Of a stretch of DNA of 64,000 nt, positions 43,501-55,500 are shown piece after piece. The stretch's first letter is position 1. The number at the start of each line of letters is the position of its first letter. The position numbers and the translations under genes were made by a program. The stretch covers positions 444,501 to 508,500 of the forward strand of contig CAUJNA010002879.1 of the NCBI GenBank assembly GCA_963377175.1, read 5' to 3'. This DNA comes from Effrenium voratum. Its lineage: Eukaryota; Sar; Dinophyceae; Suessiales; Symbiodiniaceae. Under the pieces are notes generated by a model. It was not told where the DNA came from. It did no database searches and saw nothing but the letters and a program-made list of their open reading frames with translations.

Positions 43501-46500
43501 TTTGGAGTAGGGGGGATTTCTCAAGGGCAGCTTGTTTTTGGTTTGCGAATCTTTTAAGCCCGGATGTTTCTACTTCCCGAACCATTTGTTTCTGAACACG
43601 GGTGCTGTTCAGGAAATGGCACGGGGTCTGGGATTTTAGGACATTGTGGAGTCCATGAAGAAGGTCCTGTGGTTCGGAGAAAGTTCCAACAGCACATTGG
43701 GCCCTTTGGCTTCGACAGCCAACTGTGGACGCTGGATTCATATCCCATTCGAGGTTTTTGAGCCATGGGAAGGTTATGTGCTGCGAGTCACTCACTGGGC
43801 TGGACCTGACAGCTCTGTTTTTCAAAAACTGTCACACTTCCGGCCCAAGATCAAATGTTCCTCAAGCTTAGAAGACTAGGTCCCACAGTAGTGAGTAGTG
43901 CCCTTTTGGCCCCTTTTTGGGTTGGGAGGGTTCCCCTACTAAAATAGACTACAGAAAAAAGTTGGTACCATTATTCTATCCTCCAAAACTGGAGGACCTA
44001 GAAGAGAATAGGGTGCATTGACTTGGATGGGGCCCAACCACTTTGACCCAGTTGGCCATGGGTCAAAATCCAAATCGGTTAGCCCCCACTGAACATCCCA
44101 ATCCAACCACTAAAATAGGTTCTAACATGGGTGGTGCACGTATTTTGGGGATTTTGGTTTTGACAACCACAGCCAGGCTTCGAAGTTGCGAAGACGGGGT
44201 GTTGTGGTTGGGTGTTGTTCACTAGGAATGGTGTTATGCTTTATCATGGTTGTCGTTGGGAAACATGTCTGACATTTTTGGTTATTGTGGTTTAGTGGTT
44301 GAAATCCAACCACTGAACTGCTAATATTATTTTTTTTTGCTCCCTTTCAATGTCAACCAAGTGATATTATCAGGGATGAGTAATTTGGTCACAAGCAGAT
44401 TGGATCAAGGACTTGATGTTCTGATGAGGAAACCTTGTCTCTAATTAATGCTATATGGCTGGGCATGCCATGAATGGCTCTGGTCACGTCAGAATAGGAT
44501 TCCTTCCGGTCATTTTAACCTTTTCGAGTTTGCAAAAACCGTTATTTGCATTGGGCGCAAACTTGATGATCGCAGGGCAACATCGAAGCCAGAAATCTTC
44601 AAAAGTGATTTCTGCTAAGGTACAAGGCTTTGGCACGCAACGGATGACAATCAGCCTAGAGTGTACCGTGGTGCACTTGTTTCAAAAAGGCCATGCCTCT
44701 GGTGTGATCAGTGATCCTCCTTGAACGACGAAAGCGCACTGGGCTCCATTGCAGCGACTGAGGAACTTCATCTATCGCACACAGGACGGACTTGGCATGT
44801 GTCAATGGAGAGCACTTGCTGCTCGTATAGATATGTACATATGTGGGAGTCGTCCGAAAGGTCCTTAGTATGAAGGAGAGTACCGTTTTGTCTTAGTGTT
44901 GCTCTCCGCGAAAGCTTCGCGAAAGTTATTGTTTGTCTCGCAAAAGTTTTGTGTATGGGTGGTTTGCTAAAAGAAAGATGCAATGATGAACCATCAAGGT
45001 GCATTTGCGTGCAGTGCGCGCAGAATGCACAAAGTTAGCCGGAAAGAGCGGCCTGAAGATGACCGCACAAATATATGCGTCGCAAAGATTGAACCCTCAG
45101 CAGAAAGCAGAGGACGTTTTGAAGCTTTTGGACCCAGCGCGCAACTTCCCAGCCAGAGTTTCGGTCTTGTTTGGCGAATCCGCGAAAGTTCCGTAAGAGT
45201 CCCGATGGACCTTCCTGCCAGGGGTCCTTTCCTGTGCTGCACAGCTTTCGAGCTGGGTCTGCGGTTTTTGTACTTCGCGTACTGCTTCGGAACTGAAACG
45301 TAGCGGGCTGCGGAGGTTTACCTTGCGTACTACTTTGGTACTATTGAAGAGTTGGGACTTTCAATCCGGACTGCGGAATTGTACTTGGCGTGCTACATTT
45401 TGTGATGAATGTTGCGAAAGATCCGCGATGGAGGCTGCGAAAGTTGTGGTTTTCTTCCCGGCGAAGATGGTGTTTCCGGGAACAAGGAGATTCAGACAAC
45501 AACCATGTATAGTTATATGTACATACTCCTGCACACCTATGCACATATGCAGATGTGGGTAGATATGCTATAACATACATTTGAGTGTATGTGCACACCT
45601 GCAATATATTTGCTTGTGACACAACTCACAAACTTGTTGCGGCAGCAAGGGTCTCGGCGAAACTGCTATTCCTGATGAGAGTCCAGCTTAAAATGAACTT
45701 GGGTTCGTCCTAGACAGCAACACGCGTATGCACACGACCATAGGTGTCCTTTTTAGGCTAGTTGGATTAAGCATAGAAGGCGCTGGTTTAGATGGGTTTT
45801 GTTTTATTGACCAGGGACATCTATTGTTCCCAAAGGACACCTATGCACACGACATGTTTCAGAGACGTACTCAAGTTCGCTTTGGCTTGGTCTCCTGCAA
45901 CGTGCCGCTTGAATGGTGCTCATGGCTGGCCAAAAGACACATGGGTCTGCCTCTAAGTTGGGGCCGCTGGTCATATCTAGGTCCTTCAGTAGTGCCCTTG
46001 CTCACCCTTTTTTTGGGGAAGGGTTCCCCTACTAAAATAGAGTACAGGGAAAAAAGGGTACCCTTATTCTAACCTCTCTACTGGAGGACCTAGATACCTT
46101 TGAAAGGACAACCAAGAGAAACCACATCCCTTTGTGGGTCCCCCATTTTTAAGTGTTGACATAGAGCCATAATGGGGAACATCCGGTGACGGCCCCGCCT
46201 AGTCACTTTGAGTCATCGTGCAATGGCTCCCCTTGCCATGCTCTGAATCAGGAAAGGTTTTCAGGCATGTAGCTTCTTGGTTGGTTGCTCATACCCCCTA
46301 CTCCAAATACCCTCTGTTTTAGGGTATGATGTCGACCCTCTACTTAAAAAGGAGGTATTTACAATGGAAACCCAGGGTTTTCCAAAAAATACCAGGTAGA
46401 CAAAGTTACGGGGGTAGAATTCGCAGTGCCTGATTGCGACGGGCTTTCGGTGGCTCCCCAAACCAAAAAAACCGAGGGAAGACACATTGGGAAACGGCAG

Positions 46501-49500
46501 GCGCCTGTTATCCACTGGTTAGATGGTTGTCAGTTGAATAGGTTCGAACACTTTTAAATACTACTAGTAGTATTTGATGACACATATATATATATACCCC
46601 TATCACTTCTTGGGTCTAGGGGTTTTGTGTGGAAGGCAGAAACCATCTCAAATTTGGATCCAGATCCCTGCAGGACATGACGAAGCTGAAGATGATTGAC
46701 CTAGGCCTTGCCAGCCACTTCAAGCGCAGCTGCTTGGTCCCATTGGTAAGTGAATTTGCCTGAACGGCCGGCACATCAGGTCCCCAACACATTTACGAAC
46801 GCGAACAAGTAGTCCGGGACCTAAAGGGAGGCCCCTTTCCAATTCAGTCATGTTTGGCTTCGGGTTCCATGTCAATCTACAGGGCAGTAGGCACAGGTTT
46901 CAGGGGTTGGTCTTTTCAGTGCTTAATCGTGTTGCCTGCGATAGGATTCCCGGTCAGACTCATGGTACCATAGTGACCGGTCCGTGGGAGACTCAGGTTA
47001 CTCCTGTTCGATATTCCCAGTGAGAGCCGGCTGGTCCAGGAATCATGCGCCATCAGCGACCAGGACTTCTCCTTTCGAACGAGGTACCCCACATGGTTCT
47101 TGGTGGCTCCCAGCCCATCCCCTTAGCTTTTTAGCCTTTTATTGTATAGTGGGGTTTTCCATTTAGCCCACTAAAAGTTAAACTTTTAGCGGGGGATCTG
47201 AGGACGGCCTAGAGTTCAGAGAACAATTCGTAGCCATGTTTAGTGGGCGTGCCTACACTTCCCCTGTTGCTGATGTTAGTACATGTTTCAGATCAGCGTT
47301 TCGGTTTTTTACGGGGGTGATGCTTGCAGGGCACATAGTCAGCAACTAAATTGATGGTACCCCTTACACCCAATACCCACATATTTTTTGGGTATCATGT
47401 CGACCCTCTACTTTCAAAAGAGGTGTTTATCTTGAAAACCCAGGTTTTCCAAGAAATACCCTAGAAAAAGGCCGGGTACTTGGAGCAGGGGGTAGTCCAG
47501 TGTTGCTTTGAGGACATGGGGCCACTTAAAGCCAAGTCTTGGTTGTTGCTCCTAGCCCAGGCAGGAAGGAGATTCGTGGGACCGGGCCGTACATGTCTCC
47601 GGAGATGTGGGACGCTTGGACAGGACACGGTTGTGGAAAATTTGGTTTTTGGCAAGGGAACATGAGGGCATACACCTTTAAAGTGATAAACGAGTCATGA
47701 AGACCACTTTTCTGTATCATGGAAATGATGAAGCTTCCAACACCGTGACCAAACATGTCCTGAGTTTGCCACTTGAGCTCTATGTGACACACCGCCTCGT
47801 TCAAACGCTGGCCCACCCAAACAGGGTTCACACATCGAGGATTTGCAGTTTGGCCTCGTTCTTCTTTCAAAGGCTATCCATAAAGGGGCTACGTATTTGA
47901 TTTGAGCTCCTGAAACTGTACAGCCCCTCGTTTTAGAGGAAAAATGTTCCTGGAAGCAGAAGACAAACTCTTGTAAGTGACCAGAGTTCATGGGCGCACT
48001 GAGTTACTACCCACATGAAATGGCACATTGGAGCAGTGTGGCTCAGAGAATGAATCCTGCGCAAAGGAAGCTGCTTTGAAGTGGGCTCAAGAGCCCCATT
48101 CAGCTTTACAGCTTGTAAGAGTCAGTTGCTGGTGTGACTGTAAAGGGATGTAGGTCTCCGTGGGGTTTGGTTGACACTCCGGTTTGCAACGCGGTATATC
48201 CTAATTACTGACTCACAATCCTGCACCACTGAAACCATGGGAAACCCGTGTTTGTTGGTATGTACAGGGGAATCATTCCAGGGTTTCTTAGATGGTGCGA
48301 GAAAAACCGTGACGGATGCCGGTCAGTCGTGCATCAGGAAGCTGTCGCACGCAGGGGAATCTCTACCTAGGACTTCAGATGCTTTTCAGGCTCCCAGTTC
48401 AGCACATTCAGATCTCTTTCGCTTTGGCTTCTCCAGAGAAAAACATGTTGGATCCGTGCTGAAAACGGGTTCCCCGAAGCTGAGGATGGGTTTTACGGAC
48501 CTGAAGCCGACGTTTGGGGCTGTGGGGTGGTCTTCTTTCTGATGCTGACAGGCGCGCGGTTCACCTCGTTGCCGTCTTAGCAGCTGCCCTTTTTTGTGAA
48601 TCTATCCCCATGAAAATTGCAAGAGGGTGGCCCCTGGAATTCCATTTCTTTCAATTTCCCTCTTGTAAAGACTCCCCCTGCCGTGGGGGGATGCGAATCT
48701 CAAAGTTACGCTGTGGGATAGTTTGTTTGTGAAACCACCGTGCAGAGTTAGTTTTGAGGAGGTCAGATTGAAAAACCCTGTGTGGCAGTTAGAGCCATGA
48801 GTCCAGTTGTTCAGTGGCACCCTTAACGATGATTCAGGTGTTGGGTTTCCGCACTCGACATGAATCCCCGCTCAAAACGTTTTTTGTTTTTGTTTTTCCA
48901 CGGGGGTGATGGCGTAGTCTTTTGAGTTGGACGTCCTTTCCACTTTTTGGGGACCATGTCAATCGCCAATCCACCGGAATCTAACCGACCAAAAAAAATC
49001 GCCTTTCGGTGGACAGAGTATGGAGAGGTGGCTTTTTCCAAGGGATGATGTGAGCCACAATCAAAACCGATTCGGGTAGATGAAGGTTAGTAAGGGGCAG
49101 TCCCAGCCAGAAATAGTTGCGGGAATCCGCCTTCTTGATTCTTGAAGCATGGTGGGGATTGACCAGTTTAATCCCGGGTTATGATTGTGACTCATGTCCT
49201 TTTCTTTGGCCAATGAGTTCAGCTCATTTGGGGTGTGGGATCGTAACGAGTCAGGCAGGAGAGTAGTCAGAGCCAAACTTGGAGAAATCTTCTCAGTTGA
49301 AAGATTCTACATGTGAGTTTTGTGGTACCCATTGGTTCCATGTTTTCATGGGAAACAAAAAGGACACGCGTTTCGGGGTCCCCTTAGCTCACCCATCCAG
49401 CCAGAGGCGATGAGGTACTTCCAAGTACTCCTGAAGTGAGCCCCCGCTTCGGGCATTTGTTTGTTTGTTTGTTTCGTTTGTTGGTTTTGGTTTGGTTTTG

Positions 49501-52500
49501 GTTTCGGTTTGGTTTTGGTTTTGGTTTGGTTTTGGTTTTGGTTTCGGTTTGGTTTGTTGTGGTTTGGTTTTGGTTTTGGTTTTGGTTTTGTTCCGCCTGT
49601 CGCCGGCAGGGGAACACTTCTTTCCCCACTGGCTTCAAGATGAGGAGATCAAGCCCCTGGCCAAAGACAGGAAGTGGATCCGCCAAAGGCGCGGAATTCG
49701 GCGAGTCGGAAACTAGGCCTTTCAGTAGTGCCCTTTCGCACCCCTTTTTTGGGGGAGGGTTCTCCAACTAAAATAGACTACAGAAAACAGTTGTTACCCT
49801 AAACCCTAACCTCTCTACTGGAGGACCTAGGCAACGTAGAAGGGCGTGTGTTGTTCATTTTTCACTGGAGCGGGCCACGATGTGCCTAATGGGTCTCGTA
49901 TCACAAGGTGGACTGGCCTTGCAGCGGATGCCCGTTGCGAGCGGATGTCAAAGCTTGAAGAATCTGTATTCTTTGAAACATGCACCCAATTGTTTTACCC
50001 TGGTGACATAAAACTTGGTGGCTCCCAGTCGTCCGGTTCCTTAGCTTTTTAGCCTTGTAGTGTTTAGTGGTAGTTTCCATTTAACCCACTAAAAGTTAAA
50101 CTTTTAGTCGGGGATCTGAAGGCAGCCCAGAAAAGGATCGAGTCCCATGATGATGACAGCCTGCACCATATCATGGTTTTGCTCTCATGTTGCTCGAACC
50201 TCCTTGAGACCGGAGACAGTGGTATTTACTTGCATTGCTTCAGGCTGCGGAAGCTGCGCGACTCGGGGCTCTCCAAGGACCCGAATGAGCCTCACGTGAG
50301 CCACGTGCTCAAAGCCGAAACCCGGGTAGATGAAGGTTAGGGGGACAATCCCCTTGCCATAAATGGCTGTGGGTCACAACCAATGGTACCATTTTGGGGT
50401 AGGGGGGTAGGTGCACCACCCATTTTCGTCCATTTTAGCGGGGATTGGGATGTTGACTGGGGTACGGGCTTTTGACCCATGGCCAAATAGCCTGGAACCC
50501 CGAACTGCCACTTCTTTTTTTTTGTCAAAAGGCGTATTTGGCCTGTGTTTGCCCGTAAGTTGTTATTTTTTCCCGGTCATTTGCCTCAGTTGCCCGTATT
50601 TGGCCGTATAAAACCCGTATCGATAACATATTGAAAGCAAACCGAATAAAACGTATTTGGCCGTATGACCATTTTTTGCGGCAAAGCCTTTTGACCAAAA
50701 AGCAAAACAGCCTTTTCCGCCTCCAGGTGCGGATATCCGCCTGAGTTTAATTCTTGAAGCATGGTTCTGGCTAGACCATTTTAACATTGGGCTTTGATTA
50801 GGACTCGTGTGAGCCATTTTAGTTTGGGCAAATTGAGCATCGCGAGCATCAGCGGACACTTCTGTCACGAGGGTCCTTGGGTCTTAGGGGATTGTATATC
50901 ATGCCTGGTGCGGATACCACCATGGTTGGTGTTGGGAAACATTTTGTAATTTTGCTTCTTGTGGTTTAGTGGCTGAAATCCAACCACTTAACTGCTAAAA
51001 TTGAATTATTTGCTCCCCTTCCAACATCAACCAAGCCACTGCGGGGGCAGTTTAAAATATGTTGCAGATCGCACAAATCCTGCACCAGTTGGGATGGATG
51101 AAGCAGAATGCTGAGGAGAACCCGGGATGTACTGGAAAAGCCAACCCAGCTGCTACGAAGCAATTGTTTGTCCATGCGCTTTGCGATTCCCAGCGAGTTC
51201 CTTTAGAATCCCCAGCTCCATGAGACTTCGCCCAAGCTTGGCGAGTGAGTATATATCCATGAGCCAGTTCCGACACCTCCAAGGTAACAGCCGGGCTCGG
51301 CGCAGAAAGTTTGAATTGGGACCATGCCCCAAAGAAAGCCTTGTCCTCTTGTTGCTCAGATCGCACACCCTGGTCGATTCGAAATCATTCGTTGAATTCG
51401 GGTTTTCGAGGGCAGTTCTCACTGCGTGCGTTTTTCCATACGCAAAACTGTCCGGTCACGGGGGTGCTTCCATTGCTTGCATTCGATGCTTGTTCGCTTC
51501 TTCTCGTTGTTTCTCTGAGAGGGGAGATATGACTGGTAAGAATTCCTATGAGAATCAACTAACCCGTTGCCCAACCAAATGTCAGCCAATGTTTAATAAG
51601 TTCCCCTTGCACAATGCTAAACAAGTCCCCAAACTAAAACAAAATACTTTAAAGAAAGCTATACATTTTTGCCACTCAACCCTATTCTTTGGAGGCGCCC
51701 TGCAAACTCCAATTTGTAGTGGCCTTGGTGATTCTAGGTTTTGGCAAGCTTATAGAACAGCTTCCTTCAAAGAAGCCAACAAAAGACACAATTTTTGGGC
51801 GGCCAACGGTAACCCCCCCCCCCACTAAGTCATTTGGCCCAAAGGAAGTCTCTGGTGTTGAGGGTCCTTTGGTTTCCCCTTTGCTTCCTTTTGGGTTTTG
51901 TGGCCATGAACAAAATAAAAATTAGAAAAAAACAAAAAAAGCACCTGGCAACTGTGGCACTTGTGTGTTACCCTGTTTTCTAGGGCGCAACACTTGCCCT
52001 CTTTGAACCTCATCGACTTCCCCCCCCTTCCCCCCTCTCGTTTTGTGGGCGGACTTCCCCGATCTCCGATCCGTGCACCGCGCAGGAAGCCGTGGACTTG
52101 GTGACCTGGATGATGCGCCTGGACCGGCACACCCGGCCCACCATCCGCGAGGCGCTGCAGCATCCCTTCTTTCAGCTCCACAGCGAGAAGGCGCCGTTTT
52201 CGGCGCCGGAGGGGGGAGGGGGAGGGGGAGGAGAGGGGGAGGGGGGGGAAGTCCGAAAAAAAAAAAAAAAACGCCACGAAGCTGAGAAGGGCGGGGAATT
52301 ATGTGCCGCTGAAGTTGGTTGGCGGTTTGGGCCTGGGGCGGGAAAAGGGCCGGGGGTGTGGGGGTGTGGGGTTGTGGGGTTGTGGGGTGGTTTTGGGGGG
52401 CATTCCTTGTTTTTGGCGTTGTTGTTGTTTTTTTGTTTGTGTGTGTGTTTCTTTTTGTGGGGGGGTGTTGGGCCTGTCCTGTACTAGTTTTTTTGGGGGT

Positions 52501-55500
52501 GGGGTCCAGGGGAAAAGAATAATTTGGATGAACGCAGACAATACCAACAGTCAATGGTCGCCCTCTTGATTTGATGGGTTCTGGGTAGACTCAGTGACCA
52601 GATCCCTCCCTCCCTCCCGGTATTGTTTTTTTGTTTTGGTTTTGGGGGTTGTTTTGTGGGAGGAAGTGTGGGGGGGTGGGGTTTCCGATCAAACTTTTTC
52701 CAGGAGGCGGCCAGGGTGCTACGGAAGCACTCCCCAGAGTATGCGGAGCTGGACCTCCTCGCGAAGGCGGGTGGGGGCCGGCGCCGGGGGCGGATGGAAA
52801 ACTTGCAGCTGCGATAGGTAGGGCATGAGGCAATGAACCTGGGGATTCTCGAAGGGAAACCACCACTTGGATCTATAACTTCCATTTGCTGAAATGACTC
52901 TCTTTATTTTTTCCCCGTGTTGGGATTTATGTTTCTTGCCAAATCTGAGGACACAGCCAGAAACCATGCATAGCATGCTGATGTTGCTGTCATTGCGGGT
53001 TGCCTCTTCAGTGGCAGGTGATGGGCATTGAGCATGAGTAGCCTAACAGAAGGGCCTTGAGAATTAGAGTAGGGTTGTGTGGCATTCTAAAACTAGGTTC
53101 AGTGATGAGAATAGCAGAATGTCAGCGCTTATGCTAAGAAGCATGATGGGTTGCTTGGGTTCCGCATCAATGTGTGGCGGAGTAGATGCTAGATTCCACG
53201 CTGGAAGCAGGAGTCGTGATGGCTCCTCATGTGGACGCTGACACAGTGGCTCTTCCTAAACAGGCAGTTTGCATGTTTCTGTTTGAAGGTTCGTCTACAT
53301 GCTACATGTAAGCCCATGAGTTTCCTGATATCTTGTAGCAGCCGCGGTTGTCGCCTTCGAAACGGGTTAAGCATAGGTGTCACACGGTCCACCTCTACTT
53401 CAAACCGCATGCGATCACATTAGGCAGCCTGAAGACTTTTGAGAGTTCGCCGCACTTGGAACGCCATACTGAGGGACTGAGGTCCATCTGTGCGCAGAAT
53501 CTGAGAGACCCAATGAGGGGAGGAAGTCTTTTCCGTTTAACAACAGATCCACCTTGGCTTTGCTTGGCTTGGAGGTGTACAATTCCTCAGTTTTCTCAGT
53601 GGCATCCTTTTTCCCTGTTGGTTTGGTGGCTGCCCCACGAAAGATGGCCTTCCCCGAAACGGGTTCCCTTTCTTCCCAGGGTCACTGAACTGAGACTCGT
53701 CATCAGTTCCTCTAACCCCCGCTTTCACTTTGCCCGCCCAGTTGGGGACCGCAGATCTGGGTCCGCAGAGGGGAGAAGTCCCCTGCGACGACCATGGTGG
53801 TGGAATATTGGGTTTAGGTTGCCACTCTCTGTGACAATGAAGTAGCCAGAATGGCCCATGTTGGTATCACACAACATTTTCTGCAAACTTGTGGGTTTCC
53901 ATTTGGCTTCCCTTTAACCCAAGCCTCAAAAAGGGAACATACACAAACACGCACACCCAAATCCGGCATTTCCCAGAACTGGCAAGGGAACCGATCCCTG
54001 TTCTTTTGACTTACCCTCCCGCCTTGTTTACATGGCACCTTTTCGGGAAAAGGTTTTCCCTCAAGGAAAATGGCCCAAACCTGGAGCGCCGGAATGTCAG
54101 GGTTCCAGGGTTTACAAGGTGGGAGGCTATACCTCGTACTGGTGGCATCCCCGTTTTTTGGTTAGACTACCCTTCCTCCCGCCCATGACGCATCTCTGGG
54201 GTAACATGTACCTGATTAAAGAACATCTCTTGGGAATTGGGTGTTATGAGGGGGGGCTACTCAACAATCCTTCCATCTCCCCATCTTCTGGTAGTCTGGG
54301 GATTCCTTTTCGGACTACCTGGGGGGATCCCTAGTAGAAACTCCGGCCTTATTTAAGGCTTCTTTGGAACTCCCTCACCCCCTCCCTCCCCCCCAAACCC
54401 CCATATGCCTAGTAAACATGGGCCACAATCAAAACCCGGGTGAAGACGATCCTGTCAGTTTTACTAACGATCCCCTTGCCAGAAATGGCTGCGGAGATCC
54501 GCCTGAATTTAACTCTTGAAGCATGGTCCGGGTCAGCCATTTTTATACCGGGTTTTGATTTTGCACTAATATAGGCCTTATTTAGGGCTTATTTGGGGCC
54601 CCCCTCCCCCCCAACCCCCATAGTAGAGTAGGTCCCCCAGTAGTGCCCTTCTCTCCCCTCTTTTGGTTGGGAGGGTTCCCCTACTAAACTAGACTACAGA
54701 AGAAAAACACATGGTGGCCCTCAGCCATCCGGTTCCTGAGCTTTGTAGCCTTTTAGTGTTTAGGTGGTAGTTTCCCCATTTAACCCACTAAAAGTTAGTC
54801 ACTTTTAGCCCGGAATCAGAAAACGGGCAGCCCAGTACTGGAGGACCTAGTACCTGGAGTCTCCATGACCCTTAAAAAATGGTTGGTCATTGGTTGGTCC
54901 ATGGGACCCATTTCTATTTCGGGTCAGAAGGAGGCTCCAGGTACATCATCATCCTCATCAACATGCATGTCCTAGCCACTCGAACTACAGAAAAAACAGT
55001 TGGTTCCCCCCTGAACTCTGGAGGACCTTGGCTCGGCTGCAGGATCTCTTGGGTCAGCTGCCCCAGCGCTTCCAAGCCTTCGCCTCGGAGCCGGTCCTCG
55101 TGCGCGCCGCGCTGCTTCTGCGCCCGGAGCGAAGTAAAGGGTGCCGGGAAGGGGTGGCTTCGGTTGGGTTGGCTTGGTTTGGGTTTGGGGTGGGTTTGGA
55201 TTTGGGTTGGGGTTTGGGTTGGTTTGGGTTTGGGGTGGGTTTGGATTTGGGTTGGGGTTTGGGTTGGTTTGGATTTGGGGTGGGTTTGGATTTGGGTTGG
55301 GGTTTGGGTTGGTTTGGGTTTGGGGTGGGTTTGGATTTGGGTTGGGGTTTGGGTTGGGTTGGATTTGGGTGGGGTTTGGATTTGGGGTTGGGGTTGGGTT
55401 GGGTTGGGTTTGGGGTGGGGTTTGGATTTGGGTTGGGGTTTGGGTTGGTTTGGATTTGGGGTGGGTTTGGATTTGGGTTGGGATTTGGGTTGGTTTGGAT

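Noticed and set aside
51127..51828. 233-codon ORF in kinase intron 13
   Set aside because: No domain, mixed composition, and no splice-consistent link with the kinase.
53100..53250. Possible C/D-box snoRNA (TGATGA at about 53103, CTGA at about 53236)
   Set aside because: Boxes are too far apart and no terminal stem is seen.
53189..53410. Minus-strand ORF with Arg/His/Cys-rich peptide
   Set aside because: Considered as a mobile-element fragment, but no catalytic motif was recognised.
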